From Quercus robur (Eukaryota; Streptophyta; Magnoliopsida; Fagales; Fagaceae), in the NCBI RefSeq assembly GCF_932294415.1, contig NC_065536.1:11335974-11399973 (forward strand): 64,000 bases of DNA. The letters are read 5' to 3'. The position numbers were made by a program, and so were the translations under genes. A model generated the notes under the pieces. It saw nothing but the letters and a program-made list of their open reading frames with translations, searched no databases and was not told the origin of the DNA. The stretch's first letter is position 1. Each line of letters begins with the position of its first letter. Shown here piece after piece: positions 39,701-51,195 of the stretch.

Positions 39701-42700
39701 TATGCAACCTATAATACTTATCATAGAAGTCTATTTATTAATACATTCCTCCTCATGCTTCTGAAACTTGGCATACCCTCTCTTTTTACTTAAGTTCTTG
39801 TTCTTCTTTTGTCAGCTAAAGGATTGTTTTGGATTCTACCCATTAAATATGCTCTTAGGTCTTATCTATTTGATGTATAGAATTTACTGTAGTGATAGTG
39901 GTTAACCTTGTTTTATACACACACGCACACGCACATGCACACACACTCATATACATATCTGTCAACTGCCAAATTTTTGCTAGAGCACGTCTTAAAGCTG
40001 AACTATTGTTGGCCTCTGCAGTTTCAGTTTTCCTTGTTAATCTGTGTAGACTGTCTATGACGCTCGTATATTCTCCTTATGATTCGGTTATTGAAGTTAG
40101 ATTTTTTTTCCCCTTCTCAATATCATACAAAATCATACAATGGTATTGTACATTTAGGTAATGAGCTTCCTTCTCAATTCATTTCATTCATGTTGTACAT
40201 TACCATTCATTAGAAATTAGAATTATAGTTAAGTGATTAAATTCACCATTTCACAGAAGCCTAAGTTTTTTGGAAAATTGATAATTTATCATGGTATCAT
40301 ATCAAGAGGTCTTGAATATGATTCTTGTCTCCTTCACTCTACCTCCTATTTAAAAATCATATCCTAAATATAGATTAAACTAAGGACTTCCTACTCTGAT
40401 ACCTTGTTAAATTACTGATTGTTAAGCTTTTGGAGAGTCAGTAATATAACATGGTGTTAGAGAAGGAGACTCTGAGTTCAATCCTTGGCTTTACTCTACC
40501 CCCCATTTAAAATGTTAAAAATCCCACGTGTTTGGTCCCCTCTTATTAAGGGAAAGTTTAGGCCCATACGTGAAAGGGAGTGTTAGAATTATGTTTAAGT
40601 GATTAAATTCACTATTTCCTAAAAGCGTAACTTAGGAGAGAATCGGTAATTTATCACCATTAAAAAGAGGTGAAAGCATAAATGACCTCCTCCATCCCCA
40701 AGTTAAAAAATTGCATACTGTGCCTGAAGAATAGAAGGAATATAGCCTTGTTACTTATCCCTACCTGGAATGATCCAAAATGGTATCTAGAGATGTGTAA
40801 TTTCTGATTACTGAGCATTTGGAGCATCCAATTATTATGGATTCAAATATGTTGCATTTTTATCTAGTTTTAGGCTCTCAATACTTCTGTTGTAGGTGAT
40901 AATGGTATGAATTTGCAGCTTTTCTTCTACAAGCCTGACTTATGGTGGCCGAATGGTATGGGAAAACAATCCTTGTACAATGTTCATATTACCATTGATG
41001 TAAAGGGATATGGAGAGTCTGATGCTTGGAGCCATCTATTTGGCTTCCGAAAAATTGAGAGCCATATTGATAGCGCCACAGGTGGAAGGTATTGCTTTAT
41101 ATGCCTTCTAGGACATTTTACATAGGTTTTGATTTTGATATTATGATATGTATATAAATTTTTTCTTTACAGGTTGTTCAAGGTCAATGGACAGCCTATT
41201 TTTATCCGTGGTGGTAATTGGATATTGTCAGATGGGTTACTACGTCTTTCAAAGGAACGTTATGAAACAGACATCAAGTTTCATGCTGATATGAATTTTA
41301 ATATGATCCGCTGTTGGGGTGGTGGATTGGCTGAGAGGCCAGAATTTTATCATTATTGTGATATTTATGGACTACTGGTGATCTCTCTCTCTCTCTCTGT
41401 ATGTGTGTGTGAACAATTATGGATGGTGTATGCAAAAATAGAAATAGAAGTATAGAACAAACAACCACACAGGGAACATAGAGATAGAGACTTACATGGT
41501 TCAGCTTTAGGCATGTGTTCATGGGCGGCATTGAGGATAACTACAATAGTAGCACAAAGCATTTGCAAACCCAACCCAGAATACACCTAACGAGCTCTTT
41601 CTTACAAATAACAAAGATAACTGCAAAGTTGGTTTGGTGACTTGTTGTGGAGACTACCCAACCAAATAGGACTAGGCAGTACTATTTTCTTTCTCGTACA
41701 CAATAGGAAGAGGTAAAACAAACCATACCAAAGTCAGCAACTGTTCTTATTGCATGTATGAGGGTTGAGTTCCACATCGAGAGAAATAGTAATGAAAGTG
41801 AGTAGTTGATGGACATTGTTGGGTCTAAAACCTTTGGCCTAAGCTTTTGGGTTTGAATGGTACCCCAATATATATCAATAGATACCTCAATATATATCTA
41901 TGGGCTCTTGGTGGACCCCAGGAACACTTCTCAACCCAACAAATTGTTATTAGAGTTATGGTCAACTTTCTGTTTGAAATTTTGAATGAGTGGCTTGGCT
42001 TTGATGCAGTTCGTGTGAATTTGGTTTTCACTGCACTTGGTGCAACTCTTGCATCCATAACATTTTGGATTTGTGAAAGATTCACATGCAGTGGGAAGCT
42101 AGGTTGACGTGGTAGAGGATCACATGGGAGGGGGAGATCTATTGAGAGTGCATGTGTAAGAGTTGAGTTCCGTATCGAGAAAAAGTAAAGAAATTGAGGA
42201 GTTGTTATATATAGTTGGGTGCTAACCAATTGGATGAAACTTTTGAGTTAGAATAATGTCCCAATATGTATATCGATGGGAGGTAATCTGGACCCCTCAG
42301 GAACTACTCTCTCCTTAACAGAAACAAAGCTAATTGACTATCAGTGGGATATAGTCCCAAGTGGCACATTTTATGTGGACCTCTTATTCAAACTACACTA
42401 TCACTGGGTGTGTGTGTGCACATATCTATGTAGGTGTGTGTGTTTCTTTTTTCTTTTCTTTTTTTTGGGGGGGGGGGGGGTGTGGGGCGGGGTGGGTTAT
42501 AGTAAGATTGGGACAAATTTTGGAACATCTAAGTTTTCAGATTCACCAAAATTTGTTGGCTTTATACTGAGGGGTATTGTCACGGGATGCTTGCAGTGTA
42601 GGATGCTGTGCCAAGAAAGTTTTGTAGAGAGTTTTATAACTGAAAAAAGCTAACAACTATAATCTGCAGCACTTATTTTACTTGATCTTTGTAATTTTGG

Positions 42701-45700
42701 TTCTTGATTTTTGCCCCTTTAGTACATTTCCAGTGTACTTGGGTTGGCTATGATTATTAATAATATTTTTTTGTTGCCTATCAAAAAAAAAAAAAAAAAA
42801 ACTGCAGTACTTTCCTGAGAATGATGGTAATCATGTAACTATATAAGTTGATGGTAAGTTAATCACTGAAATCAGTCCCATGATGAAGATTACTATAAAT
42901 TTATGGCATTGTTGATTTTTATAATGCTTTTCAAAATTATTAGGGTATTAGTTTTCTCTGACCAAAATTGTCTACAAAGCTTTTTCCTTAAGTTGTAGAG
43001 TACTGACAAAGTGGCAATAGTGTGTCACAAACAAAATTTATTTCCATTTTTTGAAGTGTCAAAAGTTGATTTAAAAACAAGCATAACTGATGTTGTGGGA
43101 ACAATTTAAGACGAGCAAGACCATGCTTGTGAGAAAATTCTTAATTTTCTTTGGTACAACTCAACACTGCTTGATTTCTAATTTCTCAGGTCAGCAACTT
43201 GGATTATTATCATAATCATTTGACCTTGACCTCTATTTCAGGCTACACACTCTGTTAGACAATTGTCTATTTTATCTTTTCTGACTGCCTCTGCCTTAGA
43301 CCTTATATATTTCTAGCCACCTCTTGTTCTTGAATGCTTTGAAACTTAAATAAAGAACTCCTTACTAGTCAGCACAGTGGTCTTTGTTTGCATAATTAAA
43401 AACTGTCTTAATCAAATTTTCTACATCTTGTCCTCAAGGTTATGTCTAGATTTTAGTTAATGCATTCATTCTGTATTCTATCTTTTATTGCCATTATCAA
43501 TGATTTAACTAAATTACTTAGGATAATGGCTTTGTTGAGTTCAGTTGTATTTTTTAATTGCGATTAACCTATTTCGGCGTTGTTTTCTCAAAAAATTTAG
43601 TTGACATTGTCTACTGTTTGGTATGTTGCGGTAGGAGTCTTGGTACTTTTAATTTTGGTACACTTGGTTATTTTGTAACTGAAGCTTTAAAAATGTTACT
43701 ACCGGAGTGAATTCTGCATTGCATTATTTTGAATGTTTCATCCTTTTGAGACCCAAACCTGTCTACAGGGTTAAATATGGCTTGAGGCTAACCAAACCTA
43801 AGGATTCCAATATGCTACTTTGGATTTAATATTCTAAGTTATTGTACGATTAAATTACTCTAGTATAACTTGTTCCATATGGTTGATTTGATTTTTGTAG
43901 GTGTGGCAAGAGTTTTGGATTACTGGAGACGTTGACGGACGGGGTGACCCGGTATCAAATCCAAATGGTCCCCAGGATCATGATCTTTTCTTGATATGTG
44001 CAAGAGACACTGTCAAGTTTCTAAGGAACCATCCAAGTCTTGCTCTTTGGGTAGGTGGAAATGAGCAAGTTCCACCAGATGACATCAACAAAGCTTTGAA
44101 AAATGACCTGAGACTCCATCCTTATTTTGAAAACTCCAATGAAATCAGCAAATCTTCTGAAGATTTATCTGTAGTGCCAAAAGATCCTAGCCAATATCTT
44201 GATGGTACACGTGTTTACATCCAAGGATCCTTGTGGGATGGGTTTGCAGATGGAAAGGGGGGCTTCACTGATGGCCCTTATGAAATCCAAAATCCCGAAG
44301 CATTTTTTAAAAATGACTTTTACAACCATGGATTCAATCCTGAGGTTGGTTCTGTTGGAACACCTGTTGCAGAGACTATCAGAGCAACTATGCCTCAAGA
44401 AGGCTGGCAGATTCCATTGATTAAGAAGCTTCCAAATGGCTACACGGAAGAAGTTCCAAACCCCATATGGGAATACCATAAATACATTCCCTATTCGAAG
44501 CCAAAAAAATGTGTTGATCAGATTGAACTTTATGGAACCCCAAAGGATCTTGATGATTTTTGTTTAAAGGTGAATCAAATTTTTCCATAGCAATTCTAGA
44601 TGCCTTTTGCATTTTTTTTTCTTTTTTTGTGGTGACCTAACTTGAAATGATCATCAGGCTCAACTGGCTAACTACATTCAATATAGAGCTCTACTGGAGG
44701 GCTGGACTTCCCGTATGTGGAGTAAATACACTGGCGTCCTGATTTGGAAGACACAGAACCCTTGGACTGGTCTTAGAGGTCAATTTTATGATCATCTCCT
44801 AGACCAAACTGCTGGTTTCTATGGCTGTCGCTGTGCTGCAGAACCAATCCATGTCCAGCTGAATCTGGCTACCTATTTTATAGAGGTAATTTCTACACTA
44901 GTAAGAGTTAAAATTTATGAGTTTGAATTGGATTTTGAAATTCAATGAATATTTAATATTCGATGAAGTGTTTTCATAGGACACTTATTGAGCCTGAATA
45001 ATCTTTTGAATTCAATATAACTGATGTTTTCTTCTTGACAGAGCAAAATAAAAGGTTAATAAAAAAAATCTTGCAAATTTTCTTGTAGCTGATTTTCCTT
45101 TTTGTTTTTTTATGTGTGGGTTGACAAGACCAGAGGGGTGGCTGTAATCCTTAAGTTTGTGTTTCTTAAACTAAAGAATATTTCAGAAGAGGGCATATAT
45201 GAAACTAATGCATTTTACTAGAAGACATTCTTCGTACTTGATACTATTTAAAATAATCCCATCCGCAGATGGTATGTAACTTCACAATTGTTTTCTGATC
45301 CTGCCACAAGCAGGTTGTCAATACTACGTCTGAGGAACTATCCAACATAGCTATTGAAGCCTCAGTCTGGGATCTAGAAGGTACATGTCCGTACTACAAA
45401 GTTTTTGGAAATCTCTCTGCTCCAGCCAAAAAAACAGTACCCATAGTTGAGATAAAGTATCCAAAGTCTAAAAACCCAAAGCCGGTCTTCTTCCTTCTCC
45501 TCAAACTCTACCACACATCAGACTTTGGTATTTTATCTAGGAACTTTTACTGGTTGCATCTGTCTGGTGGAGATTACAAGCTTCTGGAGCCATATAGAAG
45601 GAAAAAAATACCCCTCAAGATTACATCCAAGGTTTTCATCAAAGGGTCCACTTATGAAATTGAAATGCATGTTGAAAACATGGCCAAGAGAGCTGACTCT

Positions 45701-46111
45701 AGAAGTTTAACATATATGAACAATTTTACAGCCAAGCAAGGTAATGGTGATTTTGATATGGCCTCAGTGGAACCTGCAACTAGTGGGACAGACGAAAAAC
45801 ATGAGGTCGGTTTGTTCCAGAGGATTTTCAGATGTTTCACAAAGGAAAATGGTAGTTTGAAGGTTACCGAAGTAAATGGGGCCGATGTAGGAGTTGCTTT
45901 CTTCCTTCACTTTTCTGTTCATGCATTGAAGACAGACCACAAGGAAGGAGAGGACACAAGAATTCTTCCTGTTCATTACTCGGACAACTATTTCTCGCTA
46001 GTGCCTGGAGAGGTTATGCCCATTAAGATCACCTTTAAGGTCCCTCTGGGTGTCACGCCTCGAGTTGCGCTGCATGGCTGGAATTACCATGGTAGGCATA
46101 CTGTCCATTGA
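30924..46111 (+). CDS. EBM: Mannosylglycoprotein endo-beta-mannosidase (GH2)
   Basis: Hydrolyses the Man-beta-1,4-GlcNAc bond of plant N-glycans during free-glycan breakdown, probably in the vacuole. Exons: 30924-31069, 36037-36175, 36762-36989, 37150-37208, 38755-38803, 39118-39348, 40919-41088, 41173-41377, 43901-44569, 44658-44885, 45314-46111. The sum is 2922 nt (973 aa), slightly longer than the lily and Arabidopsis enzymes (about 945-955). The order is a GH2 sugar-binding domain ([13 protein letters not shown], then GGQGGDHE), an immunoglobulin-like domain, a TIM barrel ([48 protein letters not shown]) and C-terminal beta domains. Probable acid/base is E464 in GGNEQ; probable nucleophile is E557 in GFNPEVGS. 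The extra length sits in the last exon (about 45720-45860), a low-complexity insert compared with Arabidopsis as I remember it. The ATG at 30924 gives [13 protein letters not shown], the family start. Introns 1, 2, 4, 6 and 8 carry transposon insertions. No lesion is visible. Confidence 0.96.
31730..33260 (-). mobile_element. L1-type LINE remnant (zf-RVT plus RNase H-like end)
   Basis: Antisense in mannosidase intron 1. From high to low coordinate the broken frames encode [31 protein letters not shown], a zf-RVT stretch ([18 protein letters not shown]; then a frame with [19 protein letters not shown]), and near 32250-32060 an RNase H-like block ([32 protein letters not shown]). It ends near a T-rich (antisense poly-A) stretch at 31713-31736. 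Many stops and frameshifts; dead. The RNase H end sets it apart from the shorter tails elsewhere in this window. Confidence 0.8.
34041..34972. mobile_element. Non-autonomous hAT-like element with 8-bp target duplication
   Basis: The ends are inverted repeats (CATAGTTGT at 34041 and ACAACTATG ending at 34972). They are flanked by identical 8-base direct repeats, AGTGATGG, at 34033-34040 and 34973-34980. Eight-base duplications are the signature of hAT transposons. Both ends are dense in a short motif, CGTATC or its complement GATACG. The interior is AT-rich with a TA microsatellite and no transposase remnant, so the element depended on an enzyme encoded elsewhere. It lies in mannosidase intron 1. 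Confidence 0.85.
35215..35657 (+). mobile_element. 5'-truncated LINE tail
   Basis: In mannosidase intron 1, sense. Encodes the last part of a LINE C-terminus ([17 protein letters not shown] near 35276-35330, then FNWSRAW) followed by a very T-rich 3' stretch with TTTTTG repeats and the ending TTACTTTTC-A-rich at about 35640. The same LMW.IWR.RN motif occurs in the tails at 8.7, 37.5 and 38.05 kb. Confidence 0.75.
36429..36542 (+). mobile_element. tRNA-derived SINE (second family)
   Basis: In mannosidase intron 2. An A-box-like TGGGCCAAATGG and a B-box-like GGTTTCAAATCC are spaced as in pol III genes, followed by ACCCTACCAAG and a run of A. It is clearly different from the SINE at 6945 in body and tail. 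The extra T in the B-box shows decay. Confidence 0.55.
36664..36710 (+). repeat. Poly-C tract followed by CA repeat
   Basis: A run of about 30 C with a single A near its start, followed by (CA)n, shortly before mannosidase exon 3. Such tracts are slippage-prone in sequencing and replication, so the exact length is unreliable. Confidence 0.85.
37240..37629 (-). mobile_element. 5'-truncated LINE with 11-bp target duplication
   Basis: Antisense in mannosidase intron 4, 31 bases after exon 4 ends. Reading on the minus strand gives a LINE C-terminal remnant with [20 protein letters not shown], then ATTACTTATC and poly-A (poly-T at 37240 on the + strand). Identical 11-base repeats TGATTGTGGTT flank it at 37229-37239 and 37630-37640. 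The clean duplication and tail mark it as a complete target-primed insertion, 390 bases long after 5' truncation. Confidence 0.88.
37893..38110 (-). mobile_element. Short antisense LINE tail
   Basis: Also in mannosidase intron 4. The minus strand encodes [17 protein letters not shown] followed by a stop, then a 3' stretch ending ATTACTTTTC with poly-A (T-rich at 37893-37905 on the + strand). It belongs to the same LINE superfamily as the tails at 8.7, 35.3 and 37.5 kb. Confidence 0.65.
38420..38530 (+). mobile_element. LINE 3' terminal stub
   Basis: A segment with CTCTTGCATACTTCCC, GGGTTGCACCTC, TTTAATGAATTATTTAC and a final run of A has the layout of the 3' untranslated end of plant L1-type LINEs. 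No coding sequence remains. Confidence 0.45.
40208..40656 (+). mobile_element. TRIM-type miniature LTR retrotransposon
   Basis: In mannosidase intron 6. Two short LTR-like repeats (40208-40291 and 40581-40656) share TTAGAATTAT, TTAAGTGATTAAATTCAC, TATTTC or CATTTC and a TAATTTATCA end. Right after the first LTR is TGGTATCATATC, a decayed copy of the tRNA-Met primer-binding site TGGTATCAGAGC. Just before the second is a purine tract, GAAAGGGAG. CCATT flanks both sides (40203-40207 and 40657-40661), the expected 5-base duplication. Internal length is about 290 bases with no gag or pol, which defines a TRIM. Confidence 0.8.
41751..42320 (+). mobile_element. Second TRIM-like element
   Basis: In mannosidase intron 8. 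Two copies of a roughly 180-base sequence (41751-41941 and 42149-42320) start TGCATGT, share GTTGAGTTCC, CCCAATAT and AGGAAC, and end AACA or AACCCAACA. After the first copy comes TTGTTATTAGAGT, a decayed primer-binding site of the TGGTATCAGAGC type. Before the second is a purine tract, GGGAGGGGGAGA. The interior has no gag or pol. No matching target duplication was found. Confidence 0.65.
42640..42802 (+). mobile_element. LINE 3' terminal stub
   Basis: In mannosidase intron 8. CAGTGTACTTGGGTTGGC, a short AT-rich stretch and TTGCCTATC followed by about 18 A have the layout of a plant LINE 3' end. No coding sequence is left. Confidence 0.5.
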
Positions 46112-46929
46112 ACTGGGTAAAGAATACTCTTTTAATTTTGTTTGCAACCTTGTGGAAGTATAAAATCTATTGAGGTCAAGTTTTACAGAGGAAATCATTA
46201 TCACAAGTTCCTGGAATGCTGGAAATATACTTATTGTCCTCTTCTGCTCTGAGAAACATTTGTCACTTAAAGTTTCACCAATGATACCGGGAATGAAGCA
46301 GCTAAACAAATTGAGAGAACTTTCCAAATTTCTGCCAATGTTATCTAGTTCTTCTTAGGTGAAATACCTTCAAATTTATAATATATGGTGTTAAGTGTTA
46401 ACTCCATGTGTAAATAATTTGCAGATATGGACCTTTTCACCATTTGCTTGCTTTTTATGTGTGTTTTCTCAGTACTTTATGTCGTTATATGTCTTGATTA
46501 AGAGAGTGATGGAATGAAAGAAAGATAGAGAGGGGAAGGGTGTTTATTCAATTAAAAGTTAAAACTATACAAATAAGAAGCTGCCTTGTTGCATTTCACA
46601 GATTAAATTGGATTGGCTTTTCCCTGCCTGGATTGGCTTTCAGCTGGAGGTTTTGTTGGATTGAATTTGTTGTTTTGAGTTGCATTGGCTTACCTAGGTT
46701 AAGTGAAAAATGTGCATTAAGAATTAAAACCAGCAAACACTTAAGCAAGCTTAGCTACACTCTTTACTTGATATCAACTTGTTTTTTTGTGTAAAATGAA
46801 ACTTGAACTCCAATAGGAATCTCAGTTTCTTTTTCTATTATTAAAATGATTGAGTAGATTGTACGTAAAGAAACAAAGAAGTGTGTTTCTTCAAAGTATC
46901 TTTGTCTTGATATTGTAATCTTGTTTTCT

Positions 46930-47095
46930 TGGTTATTAGAAAAGAATTTGAAGGGACGGTAGCAAATTTTGATGTTGTGGCATATTTTCTTAGTTATTAG
47001 AAAAGAATTTCAAGAGATGGTAAGAATAATTGATGTTGTTTCTTATTTTCCTTTTTTTGGTTATTAGGAAAGAATCTAAAAGATGGTAAGAATTG
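46930..47095 (+). repeat. Degenerate minisatellite, three units of about 55-60 bases
   Basis: Three consecutive copies share TTGGTTATTAG or TTAGTTATTAG, AAAAGAATTT (last copy GAAAGAATCT), ATGGTAAGAAT or equivalent and TGATGTTGT. Units start near 46930, 46988 and 47057. Function is unknown and the array is short and diverged. Confidence 0.6.
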
Positions 47096-50095
47096 TTATC
47101 AACCTAGATTTCATTTTCTTTTTTTGTCCTTTGTTTTTTTCCTTTATCTAATGTTTTTGAATAAAGGAATGATAATCTTATTATAATTTTATGAATGAGT
47201 ATCATGATATTTAATCACTTTCCTTTTTCTTTTCTACATCAATCTAGTACTTGTAATTTTGGAAAAGAAAGAAAATGGAAAGAGGAAACAAAAGGCAAAA
47301 AAGGGAAAACAAGCTTAAGTAGTATTTGTTCTGCCTTTAAAAATGAAGACCAATTGTGTTAAAGCTAAATTCTTAAATGTACTAATATGTTCAAGTGGCC
47401 AATTAACTATAGTTACTAATCTACTTTCTAAAAGAAACTAGTTAAATTAACTAATAATAAACATCTTTATCGACATTTATAAATTAAGAAAAAAAGATGA
47501 TAAAAAAAAGTCAAGTAATTATGTATATCTCTTAGGTAATCACAATAGAATCACATAAAATAATTTAATATAACCTTTTGAATATAAGATATAATTAGCA
47601 TTTGACTGTCTTATTACAAGTTTTATGTTAAGATGCCATTGGTGTACTAAACTTATTAGGAGCAAAACAACTTCTTTAGAGGAAATGCAAGTTATCTTGC
47701 GCAAAAGGCACAACAGAATTAAAACTAACGAAAATTATGCTACGTTCTATTGCATCATATGCTAATACAAACCAAAAAAAAAAAAAAAAAAGTGTTTAAA
47801 AATCAAACATATTTTTGTCAAGATTTGGTGGCTCAATGCAAATGGAAGGTTGGCAAAACATGATAAAAAAATTAAAATAAAAGCTTAAAATAAATAACTT
47901 TTACAAGCTTGAATTTATGACTCACATAGAAAGAGAAGAAATACTACAACAATAGGGATCTTTCTTGGTGATGACTCCTAACTAATGAAAATGATCTTCC
48001 AACAATTTAGGTCAAATGTTTTGAGGATGGACCTTTTCAAGTCTAATGTAAAATAGTTAGGCAAATTCATATATGAACACAATTGTTAATAGATTCTATA
48101 GTAGAAAAGGAATATATATATATATATATATCTATATATATATATATATATTATTTGAAAAATAAGGATACTATTGAAGAAGGTACTAGAAATTTTTTTT
48201 TAAATGTAAGCATAGAGATGATTCTTGAATGGATTGGGTCACACAAAAGATAACTTCCAAGTTTAGAATATGTATATGAAGGAATAATAAAAAAATAAAA
48301 AAAATAAAATTTATTCATTCACTTAACTTCTTAATGTCATTTATTATTTTCTTCCAAATCAAGAAAGAATTACAAAATATGCAAAGAAATATTCAAAATG
48401 TAAACAATAAGGCGATAAGAATAAAGAAAAAGAAAAGGTAATGGGATGAGTGAAAGAAGTGCATTTGAACTTAGCTCGTTTAGCAAGCCAAAGAATGCTT
48501 TGAAATCAAAAGTATAAAATTCTTCCTATAAAAAAAGTATAAAATTCTATAGAATTTTTGAGTTGTCCTTTCTTGTTAACCTAAAGAATAGAAATCAGTA
48601 TTAGTAATTTCAAAAGTTAAATTTTCAGTAAATTCTATCTCAAAATTCATCATTTAAATGTAACACAAGAGATAAAATTTCTTTTGTGGATAACCTAGAT
48701 AGAGATGCATATATAAATCTTATAAATGAATGAGCGAATGAGTCACAAATCTTTACTGGTGGTATCAATAATTTCATTCCATGCTGTGATTTCCCATGCC
48801 ATGACAAAATAGCGTAAATAAATCACTCGTATAGTGTTGTGGGTGCACCAATCACTCAATGTACCAAAGTGCCGCATAAATCTTTCTATGTCCCGCGTCA
48901 AGAAGTGAAATGGAAGCCGTATCAATCATAGGGATGCCCCCATAGAGAACTCCCACGTAAGGATCCTGCTGATCCAAAATAAGAAGCGCTGGAAACAAGT
49001 TAACGAAAGGATGGTGACAGGCTGCTATACAAATATAAAAGAGAAAGCATATGGAAGATGAAGCTATGGCTTGTCCATAGCGGTCCCACTTTATGGGTTC
49101 CAGATATTGTAGCACCCATTGTAGGAAACACAAAAGGAAAAGAAAAAGGAAATGTTACTATGAAGTATTCAAGTCTAAGTTGGCAAGCAAGCATATGCCT
49201 TGCCTACTTGCCTACTTCTTCCTTTATTCTTTATTTCTTTCTTTTGTTTTCTTTGTTTTGGAGCAAGCATCTATTCATGGACACAATGGCATGAAATCCT
49301 ATATATAGTAGATGTTATATAGGGATTTCATATGAAGTTAGACTTAAAACATTGAGGATAATTTGGAAGCTTCCTTAAGTGTATTTTGAAGCCAAAATTG
49401 GATTCTTATTGATGTAAGTATTGATAGCTGCCTTTGTATATTTGTTCACATGTATATGTGTTTTTCTTTTGGTATTTATAAACAATAGATTACTTTTCTT
49501 ACTTTAAATTTGTCATATAGATGTTAAATGTAATAAGATTTTGTTGCACTTGACACTATATTTTTGTGAGATATATTACTTCTAGATGGTTTGGTATGTT
49601 ACATTTAATGTAGTTTGGATAAATGGTATATCACTCAATTATTTTTCATAAATCAATTTTTTCTTGAATCACATTTTTATTTAATATCTATTACAGGTTA
49701 ATGACACACAAAATTTCAAAATAATTAAGTATTTAAGTATACAATATATATATATATATATATAATCACTCTTCATAGATAAGTGAGTTTTTAATGTCTA
49801 ATCACCTTGTTATTTAGAAAGAATAATAGATCTCCTTAATATTTAATAAGCATGATAATTGGAGGAAAGAAATTGAGTCTAATAATGAGATTACAAGCGA
49901 TTGTTATGGAAAAATGGTATTGAGGAATATAATTTCTATAGAAGATAATTATCCAAAGAAGAAAAAAGAAATAAATAAAACTTTGGTAAAAGTTACCCAA
50001 AAGTCAAACCTAAACATATCTCTATTAAATATTCATTTTATCTCATATTAATAGTAAGATAGTTTACATTCACTCTCAAACATGCCCAAATATTT

Positions 50096-50129
<34 letters not shown>

Positions 50130-51082
50130 CTCTCTTATTTATCACATATGGGTAAGAGAGAATTTCAACCTAAATAAATAAAAATTAAGGGAGTGATAGA
50201 CTCAACATTAAAAAAAATGTTTTTATTAATAACAAAATTTCTATACTGCATTTCTCATTGTAAAAATGGATTAGCATTGAACCAAGCTCGCTTATGTGAA
50301 ACTCTAAAAGATTTTGCTCTTTCATTTTGAATCCCCAAACTACAATTACTAGTGAACTTCTTTTAGAGGTATTGTTGGATTAGCTTTGTTGTTTTGACTT
50401 TTGAGTTGTATTGGCTAAATTGGAGTAAGGAAAAACTTGCATAAAGAATTGATCATATCAATATAAATACAAACTTTTTTTTTTTTTGAGAAGAATATAA
50501 AGACAAACTTAGTTGCACTCTTTATTTATATATTGAATAAATGCAAACTTAGACTTGTGTTAAATGATTTTAAATAAATGATAACGATTGACATAAACAA
50601 AAGAAAAAAAAAAGTAAAAAACAAATTGTATTTCTCTAATCACAAGAATGGAGGATCAATTAAAAACATATTTTGAATTTTTGTTGCACAAGCATTCTTA
50701 CTATATATATTCATAACTATTTAGGTGCATTCCCTTTCACTAAAAAAAATTACGTTCATTATTAGTGAAAATAAATTATTTAAAAAAAAAAATCCATTCC
50801 ATAGTACCATGGAAGATTTTACACCTTCTACAGTGTTACATAAAAAAATTGAAAACACCCACAGGCCACGCCCAACCCAAGCAAGCCCTTTAAAGTTAAA
50901 ACATTCACATCTAATATTCATTAACTCCAACGGCCTCCGTTACTTAACAGAACAGGGCTGGATTTGAATGAATGAATATTTGTTAAATAAAACCACACCT
51001 TCTTCCAAATCCCTCTTTTTTTACTTTTACTCTTTTACAAATCTAAAATTCAGCTCTAAAAGTTAAAACCCACCAATTCTCT

Positions 51083-51135
51083 CTCGCTCTCACGCACTCT
51101 CTCTTTCTCTGTTTTTTTTTAAATTTCTCTCTCTA
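51083..51135 (+). repeat. CT-rich tract in the DC1 leader
   Basis: Imperfect (CT)n and TCTC runs immediately upstream of the DC1 start, the same arrangement as at APP2 and the mannosidase. Confidence 0.7.
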
Positions 51136-51195
51136 AATAAATTTGATGTTGTCCGTGATTGTCACTGTTACTTTGCATGTGATAGAAAGAAGAAG

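Larger units (their letters stand above)
46112..51195. other. Intergenic region between mannosidase and DC1 genes
   Basis: No recognisable protein gene. It holds a degenerate minisatellite (about 46930-47095), TA microsatellites (48115-48151, 49744-49764), a 33-base poly-T (50097-50129) and long A/T runs. Minus-strand open stretches around 48743-49194 (60-93 codons) overlap in two frames and match no family I recognise. From about 51060 a CT-rich tract leads into the DC1 gene. Confidence 0.65.

Noticed and set aside
48743-49194. Overlapping minus-strand open frames of 60-93 codons
   Set aside because: They lie in different frames with no recognised domain and could not be joined by plausible splice sites into a known family.
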